Positions 20,676 to 21,297 of a DNA stretch of 21,297 nt are shown here, piece by piece; within the stretch, counting starts at the first letter, position 1; the number at the start of each line of letters is the position of its first letter. The DNA lies in the IMG/VR virus record IMGVR_UViG_3300028388_001297, positions 1-21,297 of that record. One strand, given 5' to 3'. Both the position numbers and the translations under genes were made by a program. The stretch is from a virus. The notes under the pieces are model-generated. The model did not search any database and was not told where the DNA came from. It saw nothing but the letters and a program-made list of their open reading frames with translations.

Positions 20676-20704
20676 TTGACAAACGATAAATAATGTAGTA
20701 TACT
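20676..20704 (+). promoter_or_regulatory. Sigma70 promoter (TTGACA-17-TATACT)
   Basis: The consensus -35 TTGACA (20676-20681), a 17-nt spacer and TATACT (20699-20704) lie just after the terminator. The spacer contains TAAATA (20687-20692) followed by ATGTA. The RBS AAGGAG and the ATG at 20727 follow. Confidence 0.92.
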
Positions 20705-20726
20705 AGTACAATAAGGAGAACACAAA

Positions 20727-21155
20727 ATGGCAACTAATACACAACTAAGCATTGAGATAATGTACAAACTCAAAGAGTTTCTCAATAATGAAATTAGATC
20801 TAACGGTGAAATTCAAATCAACAACCGTCGTATCTGGGATGGCTGGTTGCACAAGATGGACAATGAAGTATGGTATGGCATACTTCTAACACTAGCAGAA
20901 CTAGAACGTGCGCACCCAGAGTATTTTAATCTACATCAAAGCAAAGCCATTCTAGAAGGCTTGACACTGTTAAACAAGTTCTCAGACTATTATGACAAAG
21001 TGTTGGACATGAACAACCGTCACGTTAAAGCCAAAGGTGTTGCGTGGAAGTGTCTGATGACAGTGCGTGAAGTTTGGAATAGCTGTGTGGATGACGCACT
21101 GCCAAACCTAGACACAAGCCGTGTTACATCAACATATGGAGACATATTTGAATGA
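20727..21155 (+). CDS. Protein of unknown function, sigma70-transcribed
   Basis: This 142-residue protein has an RBS AAGGAGA (20713-20719) and a consensus sigma70 promoter upstream. The sequence is helical with many Trp, Tyr and Asn (MATNTQLSIEIMYKLKEFLN, GEIQINNRRIWDGWLHKMDN, EVWYGILLTLAELERAHPEY); the second half is also helical (AILEGLTLLNKFSDYYDKVL, AKGVAWKCLMTVREVWNSCV), and the C-terminus is acidic. The pattern suggests a folded alpha-helical protein without a membrane segment or clear catalytic residues. I do not recognise it. Its stop overlaps the next gene start (ATGA), showing an operon. It may be early or host-directed. Confidence 0.6.
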   Translation: MATNTQLSIEIMYKLKEFLNNEIRSNGEIQINNRRIWDGWLHKMDNEVWYGILLTLAELERAHPEYFNLHQSKAILEGLTLLNKFSDYYDKVLDMNNRHVKAKGVAWKCLMTVREVWNSCVDDALPNLDTSRVTSTYGDIFE

Positions 21156-21297
21156 CATATCACGTTAAGTATGTGGCCAAAGTACAGATGAATCCGCCCA
21201 AGAGTCGTCCTGGACTAAGGCCAAGCCAAGACAACTGGGGCACAGAAGAACGCATCATTGAACGTGATCGCTACTATGGATATCTCAAACATAGAGC
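21152..21297 (+). CDS. Partial ORF running off the window end
   Basis: An ATG at 21152 in an ATGA overlap begins an ORF that is open to the end of the window, 48 complete codons. It reads MTYHVKYVAKVQMNPPKSRP and continues with a GLRPSQDNWGTEERIIERDR segment. It has a GGAGA about 11 nt upstream. The start is plausible, but the product is unknown because the gene is cut off. The basic, proline-containing beginning gives no family hint. Confidence 0.5.
   Translation, partial: MTYHVKYVAKVQMNPPKSRPGLRPSQDNWGTEERIIERDRYYGYLKHR

Overview
The window is a stretch of a tailed-phage genome with a long non-contractile tail (siphovirus type). Every supported gene is on the + strand, packed tightly with ATGA/TAATG overlaps. 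Base composition is AT-rich (about 40% GC by eye) and the ribosome binding sites are ordinary AGGAG types. Several genes resemble families I associate with marine phages, so a marine bacterial host is likely, but nothing here identifies the host. There is no integrase, repressor, tRNA, insertion sequence or CRISPR array.

Layout. (1) 53-5628, packaging and head: TerL, portal, a virion-type protein, three small basic or uncharacterised ORFs, scaffold and an HK97-fold-type major capsid protein. A strong terminator follows (5677-5717). (2) 5780-17176, connector and tail: connector-type protein, tail terminator, a small acidic protein, tail tube protein, a gp10-type protein, tail chaperones G and GT (classic -1 frameshift at A AAA AAC, 7936-7942), tape measure, distal tail and gpL-like proteins, a GNAT-type acetyltransferase where siphophages usually encode gpK/gpI, a 1271-residue gpJ-like tip protein, and two small virion proteins. 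(3) 17179-17759: a holin-like coiled-coil/membrane protein and a Cys-rich zinc-finger-like protein, ending in a complex palindrome plus terminator. (4) 17900-21297: a differently regulated region with four near-perfect sigma70 promoters (all with 17-nt spacers), small unknown genes, an HNH-like protein, a 471-base non-coding structured region, TerS (about 20 kb from TerL), and a probable small RNA between a promoter and a terminator.

The most interesting signals are regulatory. The hexamer TAAATA occurs eight times on the + strand, always between genes or across a stop codon and, on manual reading, never inside a gene. In at least three cases it extends to TAAATAnnTGTA. It resembles a T4-type late promoter and sits mainly in the structural region, which lacks visible sigma70 promoters, whereas the 3' region has sigma70 promoters. 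The second is the structured region 19412-19882, with a 26-pair hairpin whose five imperfect pairs are all G-U on the + strand RNA and whose loop contains a terminator. The third is a promoter-hairpin-terminator unit (20546-20666) with no ORF, a probable phage sRNA.
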